This document shows positions 60,756-64,000 of a DNA stretch of 64,000 nucleotides, piece by piece. The stretch's first letter is position 1; each line of letters begins with the position of its first letter. The notes below the pieces were generated by a model. The model worked only from the letters and a program-made list of their open reading frames with translations. It was not told the origin of the DNA and did no database searches. Made by a program: the position numbers and the translations under genes. Source of the DNA: Certhia americana (taxonomy: Eukaryota; Chordata; Aves; Passeriformes; Certhiidae); the NCBI GenBank assembly GCA_018697195.1, contig CM031864.1, positions 29,253,668 through 29,317,667 of the forward strand, read 5' to 3'.

Positions 60756-62833
60756 ACGCTGCTGCACCTTTATTTAGTGTTAAAGGGAGGGGCACCACCA
60801 GTGACAGCAAAGCAAATGTACAGGGGGAAAGGGACCAGAAACACACGGGTGGTTTGTGATGTCAGCAGCTGGGCCACCCCCTGGACTACCAGAGGAGAGG
60901 TCCGGCATGGGAGTCATTCCCGAAGGGCGCGCAACCACGCTGGAAGTAATGCAGGGATCAGAGGTGTGCAAACAGCAGCCGGCAGCGAGCCCTGCTCCCT
61001 GCCCAGACCTGTGCTCCTGGGAATCTGCTCTTGGAGAGGTACAGACCCACGGAATTGCACAGACACTGCTATAACCAGCCTTGGAAAGCAAACACCACCG
61101 ATTCCCTGCAGGGATGCTCTGCAAGGATAAGGAGCCACTCCAATCATGAGTGCGGGTGGGCGCAGAGGCACCACGTGTGCGTTACTGACGAGCACCCGGG
61201 CGGGCGGAGAGGCTCCGTCCGGCCCCGCCCGGCTGCGGAAGGCACGGAGCCGCCGGCTGCGCATCCAGCGCCTGCGGGAGGGACAGGGGGCCACGCAGAC
61301 CTCGGAGGGAGCCACGAAGCCGGGGGGGAGGAGTGTTCAGTCCCGGAGGTAAAGCCATCCGGTGGCAAGACTCTAAGGCGGGAGGGATGATTTCGGGGGT
61401 GATTTGCAATTTTAGCAGAAGTCTTTGTGTCAGTGCCAATTAACTTCCTCCCCCAGCCCCATCTGTGAGCCATAAGCCAGCCTGTGCTGAGTCTTTTCAT
61501 GTTTGCAACTTAAAATATGGGAACAGACTGGAGTAAAAAAACGTTTTTGCTTTCCTCAAGAGTCACCCCCTATTGCACAACTGGTGCTTCCAGCACGGCC
61601 CCTCTGCCTGTTCCTCCTCAGTGACACTGCCAGGTGAGCTTTTTTCACCACATTTTTGGTATTGCCCACCTGGATACTCCATATTCCCTGTAGGGAATCT
61701 GACTGGAGTGACAAACAACTGGGAGGTAACAAAAGGATTGGGAAGGAATACAGAAACATGATCTAGCTTTCGATCTCCTGCCTTTTGGTTGCTTAAAACA
61801 GGTCTCAAAAAAATAGCGGTTGGGAAAAATTAAGACATCCTATTTACAAGTTCATATACACTTAAAATACATCACTGAGCACTGTTCCTCTGATCGTGTG
61901 TGTCGTGCACCCGCAGAGAGAACATGGCTCCAATGGTCATCAAAAAAATCTTTTTTTTTTTTTTTTCCCTTAAAAAAAATAAGTTATTTTAGACCTGACA
62001 AATCACTTGCCAAAGGGAAGCAGCTGTTAAACAGAAGCAGTGACTCAGTTATACAAGGACAAAGAGAGCATCAGTCAATGAGCTTTAGAGGCCTGTATAA
62101 TGAGAGAGGCAAGTTTAAAAGCTTCAAGACTTTCTCTCTCTGGTTCACGGCCGATTGCCAGTGCTCGGTGTGCAGCTCCCCAGGTTTAAAGCTCTGGAGT
62201 GTCTTACGGGGCCTGGGTGGCTGATGGCAGGACACAAGAACCTACAGCTCTGCCCTCTGCCCAGAGGGTAGGAAAGCTCTGGTAGGACTCCCCTTGCTCT
62301 CTCAGCAGTGAATTGGTGTTACAGAGCCCACCCACAGGAGGCAGGGAGGGGCAGGGGAGCAGGGTCAGGGCTCCCCTCCCTTGCCTTGGCAGGTTTCACT
62401 CTTCCCAGAAATGCTTGGGGCTGGCACTGGCAACACAATTTGTAATGCTCAGTGAATTCAGCAATTCCTCCCCCTGTCCCGTCCTCCCCAGGGCTCGCTG
62501 CTCTGTGTCCACCTCCCACTGGCTCCTACCTGCACTGGGTGGAAGTGCAGGGGTCAGGTCCCCCTCCAGCTCCATGGATCCAGACCCGGAGCCAGGTCCA
62601 GAATGCACACCAGCAGGGGAGGAGGAAGCTCCAGTCCTCCACCCCCTCTCCCCGGGGCCAGGGGAGATGCCGGTGCGGCCGAGCCGCAGTCCTTGGAGGA
62701 GGATGGTGAGCTGGGTGCGGGTGTTCCTGCCGGGGATCTCTGTGGGCGGACGGAAACGGGGAAAGTTTCATTTCCCCGCGCTGCCGGCTGAGGGGGCGGG
62801 GAGGGGGCGTCCCAGGAAGTTCCATTTTTGTCA
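60756..62833 (-). other. STX6: STX6 3' UTR (inferred)
   Basis: Minus-strand sequence downstream of the STX6 stop, running to the AATAAA at 60774-60769. It holds a 16-base T run (61951-61966, + strand) and a CpG-dense patch at about 61145-61350. There is no other gene-like feature. The span of about 2.1 kb is plausible for this gene, but the end is inferred only from the poly(A) signal. Confidence 0.5.
60769..60774 (-). terminator. STX6: Likely STX6 poly(A) signal
   Basis: TTTATT on the + strand is AATAAA on the - strand, about 2.06 kb downstream of the STX6 stop. It is the first canonical signal I noticed in that direction. Confidence 0.5.
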
Positions 62834-62910
62834 TCACAGGACAAAAAACAGGATGAGCACCACTAACAAGATGACGAAGAGGACAACAATTGCACACCAC
62901 TGCCGTCGAT
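62834..62910 (-). CDS. STX6: STX6 last coding exon, C-terminal membrane anchor
   Basis: Syntaxin-6 is a Qc-SNARE of the trans-Golgi network and endosomes, anchored by a single C-terminal helix. On the minus strand an acceptor ctttccag precedes 62910. The exon completes a split Asp codon, then reads RRQWCAIVVLFVILLVVLIL and FFVL, stopping at 62836-62834. RRQWCAI followed by a hydrophobic helix with almost no lumenal tail is diagnostic of STX6. The SNARE-motif exons were not found up to 64000, so they lie to the right of the window. Confidence 0.93.
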
Positions 62911-64000
62911 CTGGAAAGAAAAGGAAGCATCAGTCTTCCTGCTGTAGTGGAGAAGGAAAATCGGGGGAGCATTTTTCTTCATATTCTGCTAGGAACCAAA
63001 TTCAAGCTTAAGCCACAAAAAGCCAGAACAGCAGTTCCTGTGGGAGAAAGGCTGTGGCGCTGTATATTGCAATGAGCCATTCTCCAGGATACGCTGGGGT
63101 TTGGGAACAGCTGTGGGAATTCTGAGGCTTCTTCCCAACCAAGTTCAAACAGCTTTGAAAAGCTGGCTCAAAAGCAATTGGGAGGAACAAGCAGAGAGCT
63201 GCTGTGTTTGCTGTTCATTCATGGAGTAATCTGTTTGCCAGAGGAACAAGAAGGGATCTGATGAAAGCTGCCCTGAGGAGCTCTGCCAGGAAGAGATTGA
63301 GGCAGCTTCCCTTAGGACATGCCCATGAATCAGGTTTCCCTGGACATCTTTACACCTCATCAGCTCAGCACATCACCTCTGAGAGCCACTGTCTGCCCCT
63401 GAGAGATGATGGTGCAGCGGTGGGGACAGGGCTGCTGGCATCCCCTCAACTCCTAGGCACAGCAGCTACCCCAGAAAGAGCTCTCCCTCTTTCCCTGGCA
63501 TAGGTGATTCCAGCAGAAATGTTTTCACAACGCTCAGAAACACTGCAGAGATCCTTGGGTTTTCTCAGAGGAGAGGGCAGAGACATAGGGTTCACCCGTG
63601 GTTGTGCTGCTGCTGAGCTACTGCTGACCCAAAGTGCACTGTCAGCACTCCAAGTGGTCTCTCTAGGGCTGCATTCCCACCACCTCATAAATCCCTTGGA
63701 CAGCCTAATCCTGCAGAGCAGGAATGCTTTTCCTCCTGACAGGCTGCTGCCTTCCCAAGGTCCTGAGCACCCACGGGAGAGAGGTGCTGGAGGAGGCGCT
63801 GGCCGGGAGCGGTGCCAGGCTCGGAGGCAGCCGGCAGTGCGGGACTTCGCGGCAGCCAGGCTGGGCTTCCTGTTTGCTCTGCCCGCGGCGCCTCGCCAGC
63901 CCCCCCGGCTTCAGGAACAGCCTTATAAGGACTTTTCTCTGGGTTCAACACAGAATTCAGCCCTTTCCTCTACCAGCTGAGAGAGATGTGACCGACAACT
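62911..64000 (-). other. STX6: STX6 intron (partial)
   Basis: Sequence upstream, on the minus strand, of the last STX6 exon. No SNARE-motif exon is seen. The last 250 bases are GC-rich, but no gene is recognised. Confidence 0.7.

Noticed and set aside
1..64000. CRISPR arrays, operons, tRNA or rRNA genes
   Set aside because: I saw no regularly spaced repeats and no tRNA- or rRNA-like sequence; the window is vertebrate nuclear DNA.

Overview
The window reads as nuclear DNA from a bird. It is intron-rich, carries about a dozen 5'-truncated CR1 LINE fragments and one solo LTR that resembles, from memory, songbird ERVL-type LTRs (a passerine is possible but not proven). Its genes are vertebrate, in the order XPR1 - KIAA1614 - STX6, which is the order I recall for human chromosome 1.

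Layout. Positions 1-45101 hold most of XPR1 (SLC53A1, the phosphate exporter) on the + strand. Thirteen coding exons from 8680 to 45101 splice in one continuous frame of about 651 residues. They run from within the SPX domain to the stop codon. The first ~41 residues are not in the window, so an upstream exon or exons must lie to the left. The introns are AT-leaning and hold CR1 fragments, the solo LTR (14598-15022) and little else recognisable. From 45102 to about 53072 come the XPR1 3' UTR and an intergenic stretch that becomes GC-rich toward a CpG-dense segment near 51.9-52.5 kb.

The KIAA1614 homologue lies at 53078-59814 on the + strand. Nine coding exons add up to exactly 2898 bases (965 codons plus stop), all joined at GT/AG sites with matching phases. 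The product is mostly low-complexity Pro/Arg/Ser/Gly-rich sequence with short conserved islands, and it ends in a PDZ-like domain split across the last two exons. At the right edge, on the - strand, sits the last coding exon of STX6 (62834-62910), encoding the C-terminal membrane anchor. Its 3' UTR runs leftward to a likely poly(A) signal at 60769-60774. KIAA1614 and STX6 therefore converge tail to tail about 1 kb apart.

The three genes do not form an operon or a known pathway. XPR1 exports inorganic phosphate, STX6 is a trans-Golgi/endosomal SNARE, and KIAA1614 has no assigned function. I see no RNA genes, no CRISPR array and no bacterial or viral gene set. The points most worth a second look are the clustered divergence of XPR1 in its predicted non-cytoplasmic loops against conserved phosphate-site residues, the solo LTR 55 bp upstream of an XPR1 exon, and the PDZ-like tail of KIAA1614.
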